Origin: LH-M37 sp965602855
GTDB taxonomy: Bacteria > Pseudomonadota > Gammaproteobacteria > SZUA-229
Assembly: GCA_965602855.1 (NCBI GenBank)
Contig: CBFCZV010000006.1
Span: 19,433 to 83,432, forward strand
DNA length: 64,000 nt
Reading direction: 5' to 3'
The notes beneath the pieces are model-generated. The model was not told the origin of the DNA and ran no database searches. It was given only the letters and a program-made list of their open reading frames with translations. The position numbers and the translations under genes are program-made. Shown here piece after piece: positions 10,325 to 19,293 of this stretch (the first letter of the stretch is position 1; each line of letters starts with the position of its first letter).

Positions 10325-10520
10325 GGCAGAAGGGTTACATCAGAACCAAGCATAGCTCATCGCCTTCTTATAGTATCCCATTGGTGCAGCTGAGCTGCAT
10401 AGCTTATTGTGACAATTATGTCCGACTGGCTTACCACAGCGTTATCATTAATATATTTTTTACCACTATTACAGGAGTATGGCTCATTATGTCCAATTTT
10501 TTATTTCCAGAGACATTCAT
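10325..10520 (-). pseudogene. Decayed relic of a SEC-C/TPR gene 5' end
   Basis: Read on the minus strand from about 10520, this stretch aligns base by base with the start of the SEC-C gene at 8423: the IGRN region, CCTGTAATAG-GGTAA-AAATATA for the CNSGKKY codons, and an almost unbroken match through GGTAAGCCAGTCGGACA. It lacks the codons for the second Cys pair and contains frame breaks and stops soon after. The whole 10257-10572 gap holds only this relic. It shows that a second SEC-C gene once stood here and was mostly deleted. Confidence 0.75.
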
Positions 10521-10572
10521 AACAGATACGAAAATTTATAACTATTCACAATACAATAAGACGGTTCACAAG

Positions 10573-12330
10573 TTATAAAATTGGAGCAAGTATAGTCTCA
10601 ATAGAAGATAGATGTTCAGTATAGTGCTTCCATCTCGCAACTGATTGCTTATATATAGGTTTATTAATCTGGTCATTACTAGCTGTGGCTACACTCCTTT
10701 TTGATTTATAAAACTCAAGACAGCTTGCTTCCCATTCCAGGTCACAATAATGCAAAATTTCGCGAGCATTCGTCTCAAATTCTTCAACAATGTCTTCATA
10801 AACAACATCATGCATTGTAAATTCTTGACTGACGAAGCACTTCATTAAACGATCATAATCCATGTATATACGTGCCGTGTCATCTAGATCGCATGAATAG
10901 GGGTGTCGTGCCCCAAAACTCTGAAAATATATCGAAAGACATGTGTCACGTGGATCTCTTTTACAGTGTAATATCTTAGCGCCTGGGAATAGTTTCTGAA
11001 TTAATCCTAAGTACACATAATTGGTAGGCATTTTATCAGTGACAATTTTCGCTCCATGAGATAGCTCATTAACTTTGCTGAGATATTGATGCGCTAATTG
11101 CTTCAGTTCATCAGGTCCTGCACTCTCCATATAACTTACCCAGTCATTATTAAAACCATTTTTATTAGAAGCGTCCATCATCACATCATTAAGATAAGAA
11201 AGCTCTCCCGCTGCAAAAACTGAAGAGTGGCTAGACAGCATCTGTTCAACAAGGCTTGTTCCAGAGCGAGGCATGCCTACAATGAATATAAGATTCGTGG
11301 TTTTATCAGAAGTTAATTTATTTACTAAACTATCCTTATTTGTAGAAAAGTTGATAATTTTATCTGTGTATTCAATATGAGATTTGACATCATACTTGCC
11401 GTGAAATAATTTATTAGCAGCATGATATTTTTCAAATGCAAGATCGTATTTAGTGATTTTATCATACACTCTTCCCAATGCATGACCGAGCAATCTTTTA
11501 TCAGCGTTTGATGCATTAAAACGACTTAAATAGTTTTCAGCTAATCTTACAAATTCTGACTCAGATCCATATGAAGAGCACAAGGACGCATAAGAATTCA
11601 GCGTAAAAGCAGATTCCTTTTGTAAGTCTATTATACGACGTAATATTTCATACGCTTCCTTTTTCTTACCAGTCATAATCAGAATATTCACCTTATAATC
11701 TAACAACACAGGTAAATCTGGAGATATAGCAAGAGCACGATCATAATATCCCTCAGCAAGAGAAAAATCTCCAATTCCAAGATAATAGGTGCCTAATCCA
11801 ACAATACTATCAAGCATAGCAGAGTTATGTTCTAGTGATTTTTTAAAATAGATTACAGCCTTTTTGATATCACCTGTTGCCTGATAACAACTACCCGCCA
11901 TAGCTAAAGCAAGAGCGTTATCCGGTACTAACTCAAGAGACGATAAAAAATGTGGGAGCGCAGTATCGTATTGTTCTACAACCCGAAACACAAAACCACT
12001 ATTGAATTCAACTATTGGATCCTTATCAGCCAATTCAATAGCTCTATGAGTAGCTGCAATAGCATTGTTTCTGTCCCCCATTTCAACATAGGCTTTACCT
12101 AAATATGAGTATGCCTGCGCATACTTGGGATTACATTGAATAGCATGCTGACAACACTCCAGACAATACTTACTCAATCCATTAGAACCACAGAGTGCAC
12201 CTAATTTGACCCATAATTCTTCCTCAGTTATTTTTTTTGAGGTTTTCTTTAATAATTTATACGCATCAAGCACTTGTCCACGTTTTACAAATAAGATAAT
12301 TTTGTTTAAAATTTTTTCTTTTTTCTTCAT
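10573..12330 (-). CDS. TPR-sulfotransferase, array copy 4
   Basis: A 585-residue paralogue of its neighbours: basic N-terminus (MKKKEKILNK), TPR repeats to about 290, then a sulfotransferase domain with IFIVGMPRSGTSLVEQ near 348 and CKRDPRDTCLSIYFQSF near 455, and the tail NKPIYKQSVARWKHY. TDKMPTNYVYLG between the two sites is the conserved segment of the family. It starts 30 bases after the stop of copy 3, so the array is probably one transcript. Its TPR portion differs more from the others than the catalytic part does, as expected if each copy recognises a different target. Confidence 0.88.
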   Translation of the reverse strand: MKKKEKILNKIILFVKRGQVLDAYKLLKKTSKKITEEELWVKLGALCGSNGLSKYCLECCQHAIQCNPKYAQAYSYLGKAYVEMGDRNNAIAATHRAIELADKDPIVEFNSGFVFRVVEQYDTALPHFLSSLELVPDNALALAMAGSCYQATGDIKKAVIYFKKSLEHNSAMLDSIVGLGTYYLGIGDFSLAEGYYDRALAISPDLPVLLDYKVNILIMTGKKKEAYEILRRIIDLQKESAFTLNSYASLCSSYGSESEFVRLAENYLSRFNASNADKRLLGHALGRVYDKITKYDLAFEKYHAANKLFHGKYDVKSHIEYTDKIINFSTNKDSLVNKLTSDKTTNLIFIVGMPRSGTSLVEQMLSSHSSVFAAGELSYLNDVMMDASNKNGFNNDWVSYMESAGPDELKQLAHQYLSKVNELSHGAKIVTDKMPTNYVYLGLIQKLFPGAKILHCKRDPRDTCLSIYFQSFGARHPYSCDLDDTARIYMDYDRLMKCFVSQEFTMHDVVYEDIVEEFETNAREILHYCDLEWEASCLEFYKSKRSVATASNDQINKPIYKQSVARWKHYTEHLSSIETILAPIL

Positions 12331-12360
12331 ATCAGTATAGTTTTAATATCAGGGCATTAA

Positions 12361-14121
12361 TTATAGAATTGGTTTAAGTGCTTTATTAAGATCACCAATA
12401 TACATATCATAATTCTTCCATCTCGCAAGAGATTTTTTATATATAGGCTTGTTTACCTGATCAAAGCTTGCTGTAGCAACTTTTCTTTTTGATTCGTAAA
12501 AATTGAGACATCCATCTTGCCATTCGAGCTCACAGTATTCCAAGATGCCTCTAGCTCGGTACTCCAAATCAATAACAAGATCCTCATAGTGAACCTCGTA
12601 CACCTGTATATTCAAAACATTAGTCCAGTGACGCATGAGGCGGTCATACTCTAGATAAACGCTTGCAATATCTTTCAAACTGCTGGAATATGGTTGCATT
12701 ACACCAAAGTTTTGAAAATATATCGAAAGGCACGTATCACGGGGGTCCCTTCTGCAATGCAATATCTTTGCATCCGGAAACATCTGGGATATCAAGCCCA
12801 GATAAGTATAATTGGAGGGCATTTTATCCGTCACTCTTTCTGCTTCATTGGATAATGCATTAATTCTATTAATATACTCATGTGCTAGTCCAGAAATACC
12901 TGCTTCATCGAGGTTCTTAACAAATTCCATATCTCTCTGCTCAGTAGTATCAACACCTGATTGATGCATTATAATGTCACTAATGTACGGCAATTCACCA
13001 CCGGCATAGACCTTGGTATGCTGCGACAAAATCTGCTCGGTAAGACTAGTACCTGATCTGGGCATACCAACAATAAAGATTGGCTTTTTTATACCATCAG
13101 TAGCTCGGGGTGAATTAACATAGAATTTCTTTGAAAACACATCAATAACTTTACTTGTGTATTCAATATGAGACTGAATATTAAATTTGCCATAAAATAA
13201 TTTATTTGCAATATCATATTGCCCCATGGCCAGATCATAATTAGCCGTACTGTCATAGATCTTACCCAATGCATAACCTAAATTACGTTTATCGCTATCA
13301 TTGATTCCCATACGTCTTAAAAACTTTTCTGAGAGATCTATGCATTCAGCTACTGACCCATATTTCGAACACAGCCCAGCATAGGTGCTTAGAGTAGAAG
13401 ACGACTCCCTGTGAGAGTCAATCAAACGACGTACAATTGCATACGCCTTCTCCTTACTCCCTGTCACGGCGAGGAAATTTGCCTTTTTATCCAATAGAGG
13501 TGGTGAATCAGGTATTACGGCAAGTGCTCGGTCAAAATAATCTTCAGCGCAAACAAAGTCACCAACACTTTGGTAGTGACTACCCAAACGAATCATACTA
13601 TCTACAAGTGCTGGGTTTAATTTCAGAGATATTTCAAAGTGTCTAACAAGCTTGTTTGTATCCCCAATTGCCTGATAGCAACTCCCAGTCATTGCATGCC
13701 CCATAGCATTATCTGGCTCCAGGTCTAATGAAAGCAAAAAATGTTTTAGTGCAACATCAAACCTCTCAATCATGTGAAACACATAGCCACAGTGAAACTG
13801 AATTAAGGCATCATCATCTTTTAGCTGAATTGCTCTACGTGTTGCATCCAGAGCTTTTTGTGCATCACCTGTTGTAATATATACTTTCCCTAAATACGAA
13901 TATGCCAGTGCATATTCTGGATCTATCTGGATAGCTCGCTGACAACAGTTTAGACACTCATTATTCATGCCTGAGGATCCACACAGCGATGCGAGTTTCA
14001 CCCAGACTTCAGCATCCTTGTTTGATTTAAATTGCTTTCTAAGCAACTTGAATGCCATATTTAATTGCCCCTGACGCACAAGAGCGATAATTTTACTAAG
14101 TTTCTTTGATTTTTTTTTCAT
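12361..14121 (-). CDS. TPR-sulfotransferase, array copy 3
   Basis: 586 residues with the same architecture: MKKKSKKLSK start, TPRs to about 290, IFIVGMPRSGTSLTEQ near 348, TDKMPSNYTYLGL, CRRDPRDTCLSIYFQNF near 455, and the NKPIYKKSLARWKNY tail. The first TPR is very close to that of copy 4 (CGSSGMNNECLNCCQRAIQ against CGSNGLSKYCLECCQHAIQ), showing tandem duplication. Spacing to copy 2 is 27 bases. PAPS-dependent transfer is known for the family; the acceptor is not known. Confidence 0.88.
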   Translation of the reverse strand: MKKKSKKLSKIIALVRQGQLNMAFKLLRKQFKSNKDAEVWVKLASLCGSSGMNNECLNCCQRAIQIDPEYALAYSYLGKVYITTGDAQKALDATRRAIQLKDDDALIQFHCGYVFHMIERFDVALKHFLLSLDLEPDNAMGHAMTGSCYQAIGDTNKLVRHFEISLKLNPALVDSMIRLGSHYQSVGDFVCAEDYFDRALAVIPDSPPLLDKKANFLAVTGSKEKAYAIVRRLIDSHRESSSTLSTYAGLCSKYGSVAECIDLSEKFLRRMGINDSDKRNLGYALGKIYDSTANYDLAMGQYDIANKLFYGKFNIQSHIEYTSKVIDVFSKKFYVNSPRATDGIKKPIFIVGMPRSGTSLTEQILSQHTKVYAGGELPYISDIIMHQSGVDTTEQRDMEFVKNLDEAGISGLAHEYINRINALSNEAERVTDKMPSNYTYLGLISQMFPDAKILHCRRDPRDTCLSIYFQNFGVMQPYSSSLKDIASVYLEYDRLMRHWTNVLNIQVYEVHYEDLVIDLEYRARGILEYCELEWQDGCLNFYESKRKVATASFDQVNKPIYKKSLARWKNYDMYIGDLNKALKPIL

Positions 14122-14148
14122 GTCTTTATCATGATGTCATGCAATTGA

Positions 14149-15915
14149 TCACAGGATGGGTTTAAGTATTTTATTGAGTTCGCCAATATACCTGTCATAA
14201 TTCTTCCATCTTGCGACAGACTTATTATATATGGGCTTATCGACCTGACAGAAGCTTGCAGTTGCGACAGTTCTTTTTGCCTTGTAAAAATCAAGACAAG
14301 CGTCCTCCCATGTTAGACCGCAATACTCTAAAACGTCCCTAACAGTCTCCTCGAAATTATTAACCATTTCCTCATATTGTATGTCATGAATTTTCAAGTT
14401 TAATTTGCTTTTCCAATGAAGCATTAGTCGTTCATACTCCAGATACACCTGGGCTATATTACTTAAATCATTTGAAAATGGTTGAAATGCAGCAAAATCC
14501 TGAAAATATATAGACAAACAGGTATCGCGTGGATCTCTTTTACAGTGCAGAAAAATCGCATTTGGAAACATCTGTTTAATCAAACCTAGATGAAGATAAT
14601 TTGACGGCATTTTATCAGTACTTGTTAGCAAGCCATCTGAATGCGGCATGACCCTATTAATGTATTCATCCGCATACTTATTTATGCAGGCATTATCGCA
14701 ATTCCCAATATTTTTAATATTGATATTTTTTGAAGGCTCTGTATTTGATATTTTTTTTACAATATCAGATATATATGATAGCTCACCAGCTGCATAGACC
14801 TCAGAATGCATCGATAGTATTTGTTCTACCAAGCTTGTTCCAGAGCGCGGCATACCAACAATAAAGATAGGAGATCTGTTGTTTGAGCTTTTTTTGCATA
14901 TGGAATAATAATCAATATTATAAAAATCAATAATACTTTGTGTATATTTAATGTTCGACTCTATATTAAATTTTATATAATTTGCCTGATTCGCTGACTT
15001 AAAGCTTGAAAACGCCTTATCAAAGCACCCTATTTCGTCATACATCATACCAAGTGCAAAACTCACAGAACTTATATTTCTCGTGGATAGTTGAGCACTT
15101 CGTAAATACATTTCAGCCACTTTAATAGCTTCATTAATATCACCGTATTCATCAAACAATCCTGAATAGGCATCAATAATCGTAGATGTTACACGGCTAG
15201 AATCAATGGCCTGCCTGACAATTTCATAAGCCTTTTCCTTTTCACCCATTCTTACCAACAAACTTGCTTTAGCACCTAATGCAGATTTTGAATCAGGAGA
15301 TGCCATAATTGTACGATCAAAATAATCAATAGCATGCTCATAATCTCCAAGATTCTGATAATGAAATCCTAAACCGACTAGCGTATCAATATTTTGTGGA
15401 TCAGAAGCCAGGGATTCAAAATAATGAAATTCCGTCAGATCAAAACGCCCCATTAACTGATAACAACTCGCAATCATATAATGTATATTTGACGGTGAAT
15501 CTGTACCTTCTAATAACCGATGAAAGACAGCTACTGCCTTTTCGTACAGACCAAGTTGTCGTAGCAAAAATCCATAATTATACTGAACAGTATAATTGTG
15601 AGGCTCAAGACTTGCCGCCTTGCTGGAGAAAGAAAGCGCTTTCTGTTTGTTACCAACTGCCTCATATGCACGCCCCATATATGAATAAGCCAGTGCACAA
15701 TTCTCATTAGCTATAATTGCATTTTGAGAACATTGCTTATATTCATTCAACATTCCTGCGGAACTGCAGATATCAGCCAGCAACAACCAGCACATATCTG
15801 CTGTAGCTTTTTTTGCATTTTTTTTAACTACCTTGTGAGCAAGATTGAGCTTTCCCTGACGAATTAACGCTATAGCCTTATTGTTAGTTTTTTTATCTTG
15901 CTTATGCATCTTCAT
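14149..15915 (-). CDS. TPR-sulfotransferase, array copy 2
   Basis: 588 residues. Lys-rich start (MKMHKQDKKTNNK; the second Met is an equally possible start), TPRs to about 290, PAPS loop IFIVGMPRSGTSLVEQ near 348, CKRDPRDTCLSIYFQDF, and tail DKPIYNKSVARWKNY. A short Asn/Lys-rich insert (about 395-420) after the PAPS loop is not in the other copies. Its start is 12 bases after the stop of copy 1, so the two are surely co-transcribed. Confidence 0.88.
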   Translation of the reverse strand: MKMHKQDKKTNNKAIALIRQGKLNLAHKVVKKNAKKATADMCWLLLADICSSAGMLNEYKQCSQNAIIANENCALAYSYMGRAYEAVGNKQKALSFSSKAASLEPHNYTVQYNYGFLLRQLGLYEKAVAVFHRLLEGTDSPSNIHYMIASCYQLMGRFDLTEFHYFESLASDPQNIDTLVGLGFHYQNLGDYEHAIDYFDRTIMASPDSKSALGAKASLLVRMGEKEKAYEIVRQAIDSSRVTSTIIDAYSGLFDEYGDINEAIKVAEMYLRSAQLSTRNISSVSFALGMMYDEIGCFDKAFSSFKSANQANYIKFNIESNIKYTQSIIDFYNIDYYSICKKSSNNRSPIFIVGMPRSGTSLVEQILSMHSEVYAAGELSYISDIVKKISNTEPSKNINIKNIGNCDNACINKYADEYINRVMPHSDGLLTSTDKMPSNYLHLGLIKQMFPNAIFLHCKRDPRDTCLSIYFQDFAAFQPFSNDLSNIAQVYLEYERLMLHWKSKLNLKIHDIQYEEMVNNFEETVRDVLEYCGLTWEDACLDFYKAKRTVATASFCQVDKPIYNKSVARWKNYDRYIGELNKILKPIL

Positions 15916-15927
15916 GTCTTTAACAAA

Positions 15928-17562
15928 TTAATTGTCTGATATGTAACCAAATTCTTGAATATATTTATCAAGAAATGGAGCAACCGATTTAAAATTCTTC
16001 CTGTAATTCATCCACTTATTGATTGAGCTGTTGTAAATTGGTTTTGTAACCCCCTGATAACTCGGCGTAAACACATGCCCTGCCTTAGAGGAACTATGAA
16101 AATTCAGCACGGTTTCGTTCCAGTCCACACCAACAAAAGTTAACATTCTTCTAGCGGCTTGCTCAAGATCTTGCACAATATCTTCATAGCGCGTCTCAAT
16201 AAAATCAATATTCAGGACTTTTATGTAGTGCATCCATAACCCCATTACACTGGCATAAAATCTGGCGGTATCTTCAAAATCAAGGAACTGACGCATCGCC
16301 TGATTATAGGTAAATGTCTGCGTGTAACAACTAAGACAAACATCTCTGGGGTCACGAAGCGCAAGTAACACACGTGAGTCATAAAATACCCGTGAAATGA
16401 ACCCAAGATGTATAATATTCAACGGGAGTTTGTCCAGCAAGAATTTGTTCTTGTCAATGACGACATTCAGGCTGACTTGCATCCTTTGTATATAGACACT
16501 TCTTAACAAAACAACTTCATCATTATTCAAACTACCCAGGTCTTCTGGATACGTGAACGGTCGTTTAATAATCTTTGAAATAGCCCTTATCATCCGGGGC
16601 AATATGGGTAACTCATGTGTAGCTATGATATCAGGATGCGACTCAAGTATTCTCTCTGTTAGTGTCGTGCCCGAACGTGGAAACCCCACCAGAAAGATAA
16701 TATTAAGCCCTTCGTCTTCTACATCAGCAATAGGCCAATTATTCACCATATCACTGCTGATAATATCGACATAGCTATCGATTTCTGATCGATATGCTTC
16801 GAGCCCGTTTTCATTTTTCTGCTGAACGTACACCGACTCAAACCCCCTATTTGCATCACCCAGCAACTTGAAGGCCATTTGATAATCACCGGTTTTATCG
16901 TACAAACGTGCTAGCTCTTTAGTAATAATCGCTCGGTGCTGAGGAGGTAAATTCATTTTCAGCAAATCCAGTAGCTGCTGCCTTGCTTGTTCGGTCTTTT
17001 TTTCACGCAAATCTAGCGTTGCTAATAGAAAAAGTGATTCAATATCTTTTGGCGCAGAATTCAGAGCTCTTTCAACATACTGACGAGCATCCTCTAATCT
17101 ATGTGATTGCTCATATAGCTGCCCAATACAACGACAGGCCAGATGATTGGAAGGATCTAGCTTTAGAAGCTGTTTATAAATATCTATGGCTTCCTCAATC
17201 TGTCGTTCATATTTCAAACAATTTCCAAGATTTAAATAGATATCAAGTTGGGCAGGATTCTGTTTGATCGAGTTTGTATAGTGAATAATTGCCTGCTTAT
17301 ACTGTCCCCTGCCTTCCAGTAATTGTGCCAGCGCACGCTGAACGCGATACGTATAGTCTGCACGGGGAGCTAGAGCGAGTGATTTTTTCAGGCAGGACTC
17401 TGCCCTACCATTAATATCCAGACCACCATAAACAAAGCCCATAAGAGCCAGGTTTTCTGCATCCTTAGGTTTCTTTTTTCTAATTTTTTCAAGAATCTGT
17501 AACGCTTCTTGCGTTTTACCCTTGGCCAGCAAGGACTGTGCGCGGGTTTTGTCTTTGCTCAT
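15928..17562 (-). CDS. TPR-sulfotransferase, array copy 1 (most divergent)
   Basis: 544 residues, first gene of the array. TPRs fill about 10-245, followed by the sulfotransferase domain: IIFLVGFPRSGTTLTERIL near 284, LLDKLPLNIIHLGF, and LRDPRDVCLSCYTQTF near 402. The end reads TKPIYNSSINKWMNYRK. It is shorter than the other four and less like them, so it probably split off earlier or came in separately. It lies 147 bases downstream of the VPLPA-CTERM gene on the same strand, but a terminator sits between them. Confidence 0.88.
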   Translation of the reverse strand: MSKDKTRAQSLLAKGKTQEALQILEKIRKKKPKDAENLALMGFVYGGLDINGRAESCLKKSLALAPRADYTYRVQRALAQLLEGRGQYKQAIIHYTNSIKQNPAQLDIYLNLGNCLKYERQIEEAIDIYKQLLKLDPSNHLACRCIGQLYEQSHRLEDARQYVERALNSAPKDIESLFLLATLDLREKKTEQARQQLLDLLKMNLPPQHRAIITKELARLYDKTGDYQMAFKLLGDANRGFESVYVQQKNENGLEAYRSEIDSYVDIISSDMVNNWPIADVEDEGLNIIFLVGFPRSGTTLTERILESHPDIIATHELPILPRMIRAISKIIKRPFTYPEDLGSLNNDEVVLLRSVYIQRMQVSLNVVIDKNKFLLDKLPLNIIHLGFISRVFYDSRVLLALRDPRDVCLSCYTQTFTYNQAMRQFLDFEDTARFYASVMGLWMHYIKVLNIDFIETRYEDIVQDLEQAARRMLTFVGVDWNETVLNFHSSSKAGHVFTPSYQGVTKPIYNSSINKWMNYRKNFKSVAPFLDKYIQEFGYISDN

Positions 17563-17618
17563 TATGTATGTAGGAATAACTGGTGATCAATCTAGGAAGA
17601 TAACATTTTACAGCTCAT

Positions 17619-17650
17619 AAAAAAACGGGTACCCAAAGGCACCCGTTTCT
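17619..17650 (-). terminator. Rho-independent terminator of the VPLPA-CTERM gene
   Basis: On the minus strand aaacgggt-gcc-ttt-ggg-tacccgttt forms a strong stem followed by a run of seven T. It lies about 60 bases past the stop of the VPLPA-CTERM gene and before the sulfotransferase array, so the two are separate transcription units. Confidence 0.85.
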
Positions 17651-17709
17651 TTAGCCTGAAATATTATGGTACGAAATTAATGTACCGAATACCTCATTAA
17701 GTTTAATTA

Positions 17710-18480
17710 TTAAACTTGTGCTTTTTTACGACGTGCTACACCAACTAGACCCAGAAGACCTGAACCGAACAGCCATACTGCAGCTGGCACTGGCACTGGC
17801 ACTGGCACAATCGTACCAGAGAATGAAGGTGACTGACCTGGGAACGGAGATGTTACCATCGCAGTACCGGCGTAAGTATCACCATCTGAGTCAACAGAAA
17901 CGACATCAGCAGGCCCAGTCATTGGGTTACCAGCAACAACCTGCAACACGGCTAATACTGGAATATCTTCATTAGTAGACCAGTCGAAGAAGGTGTGCGC
18001 AGCGAACATACCAGGCAACAGATCGTAAGAATAACCACCACCAGCGGTAGCTGTATCGAGAGAACCCAGCTGCGCATAGCCTGCGAGTACTTCATCAGTA
18101 CAATTATCGATAGAGCCAGCAACTCTACAAGTAACTGACTCAGTACCAGTCCAGAAAGTATTAGTAACCCAGTCAAAAGACTGCGCTTCAGCGGCTGTTG
18201 AAGTACCACCAAACATAGTGCTGTGGAAAGTCATTGCGTTAACATCAGCAACCCATGTAAGACCATTGAAAGGTGTTGACGTAGTAAACTGACCAGCACC
18301 GTTAACCAGGTCAAATGCACCCTGAACGTCGTTGTGACCAGACGCCAGATCAACTACACCAGCTGCATCGGTAAAGACGAAAGTACCGTCAGTCATTGTG
18401 TGTGTTGTTGCAGCCTGTGCTGCACCAGCTGTCAGTACAGAAGCGATTGCTAATGCTACTTTAGTTTTTGTATTAATCAT
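17710..18480 (-). CDS. VPLPA-CTERM-type exosortase substrate with an FDWS module
   Basis: A 256-residue secreted protein. A signal peptide covers 1-23 (ends GAAQAA). The C-terminus (about 225-256) has the tripartite sorting tag: VPVPVPVPAA, the hydrophobic stretch VWLFGSGLLGLVGVA, and the basic RRKK. This is a VPLPA-CTERM variant, expected to be cut and processed by the XrtD exosortase encoded at 40.6-42.2 kb. The body holds a module shared with the protein at 20.7-24.3 kb: C118/C127 pair, FDWSTNEDI at 165-173, DSDGDTYAG near 198, and PFPGQSPSF near 212. Function of the module is unknown. A sigma-54 type promoter precedes the gene and a terminator follows it. Confidence 0.87.
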   Translation of the reverse strand: MINTKTKVALAIASVLTAGAAQAATTHTMTDGTFVFTDAAGVVDLASGHNDVQGAFDLVNGAGQFTTSTPFNGLTWVADVNAMTFHSTMFGGTSTAAEAQSFDWVTNTFWTGTESVTCRVAGSIDNCTDEVLAGYAQLGSLDTATAGGGYSYDLLPGMFAAHTFFDWSTNEDIPVLAVLQVVAGNPMTGPADVVSVDSDGDTYAGTAMVTSPFPGQSPSFSGTIVPVPVPVPAAVWLFGSGLLGLVGVARRKKAQV

Positions 18481-18570
18481 AAATATCTCTCATTAAGCTA
18501 AAATTTTAGTTCTATTAAGTTTTACAACCAGGAACATTTTAAGACCATCGTTAAAACTCACAAAAGACAA

Positions 18571-18586
18571 AGCAATTATCATGCCG
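18571..18586 (-). promoter_or_regulatory. Sigma-54 (-24/-12) promoter upstream of the VPLPA-CTERM gene
   Basis: On the minus strand CGGCATGATAATTGCT matches the TGGCACNNNNNTTGCW consensus with GG and GC at the exact spacing. The predicted transcript starts about 80 bases before the ATG at 18480. PrsR, encoded in this window, is a sigma-54 activator of the kind shown elsewhere to control exosortase substrates, so it is the likely activator; its binding site was not identified. Confidence 0.7.
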
Positions 18587-19293
18587 CATCATATTTTTCT
18601 ATTTAAAAACATAGAGTTATCACATTGACACGTATCACATACGTACATACACATAAATCAAAGAGCAACCCAATTGATATATTGTAAATATTTCCGACAA
18701 AATAAATTGGCAAAGTTTAAAAGCAATATTTAAAAGCAACAATCAATAAGTTACATAATCATCATAAAAGCAACATCACCTTTCTTTCACCAAAAAAGCA
18801 CATATAAAGTCTATTTTTCATATGGAATCATGCGCTTAACAAAAAAAATGAAACTGTAATATTTATCAACATTTTCTAGTTAGGCTGTTTTTAAGCTATG
18901 AAAAATAATTAACTCTATTTCAAATAAATAGACATATTTAAGCTTAAGCATAATGCATATACCTTACTCGTTGATTAACAAAGTAAATTATATCTTACCC
19001 TGTACATGTATGAAATAAAATGTGTCTTTGTAAGCTTTGTCAAAGCTGTTTAATTAGCACACTCAGCAACCTGAAAAACCCCAACAAAATGTTATTATCT
19101 TTTTTTATTTCAAAGACCTATGTGACATTGCAATCTTACTTATAAAGTACTCTGGAAAAAAAGGCAAAAATACCGTGCAACATATAGAAAATACTGGTTT
19201 AATACTGTGCTTATTACTAAAAGTGATCCTGTGTAGACGGGTAAATACAAAAAACAAACAAAAACACAAATATGTGAAAGGGGTTTAGGAGAC
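18587..19293. other. Long AT-rich intergenic region between divergent export genes
   Basis: About 700 bases of AT-rich DNA with no convincing reading frame on either strand. It should hold the activator sites for the VPLPA-CTERM gene and the promoter of the FadL-like gene, but no clear dyad, -35/-10 pair or RNA structure could be picked out. A strong AGGAG ribosome site sits just before the ATG at 19294. Confidence 0.5.

Noticed and set aside
10381..10578. Plus-strand 65-codon open frame between two sulfotransferase genes
   Set aside because: It resembles the plus-strand frame opposite the start of the SEC-C gene, which shows it is only the antisense of a decayed relic and not a gene.
19190..19215. 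Possible -24/-12 promoter upstream of the FadL-like gene (TGG...TGC)
   Set aside because: There is one extra base between the GG and GC elements, which sigma-54 rarely tolerates.
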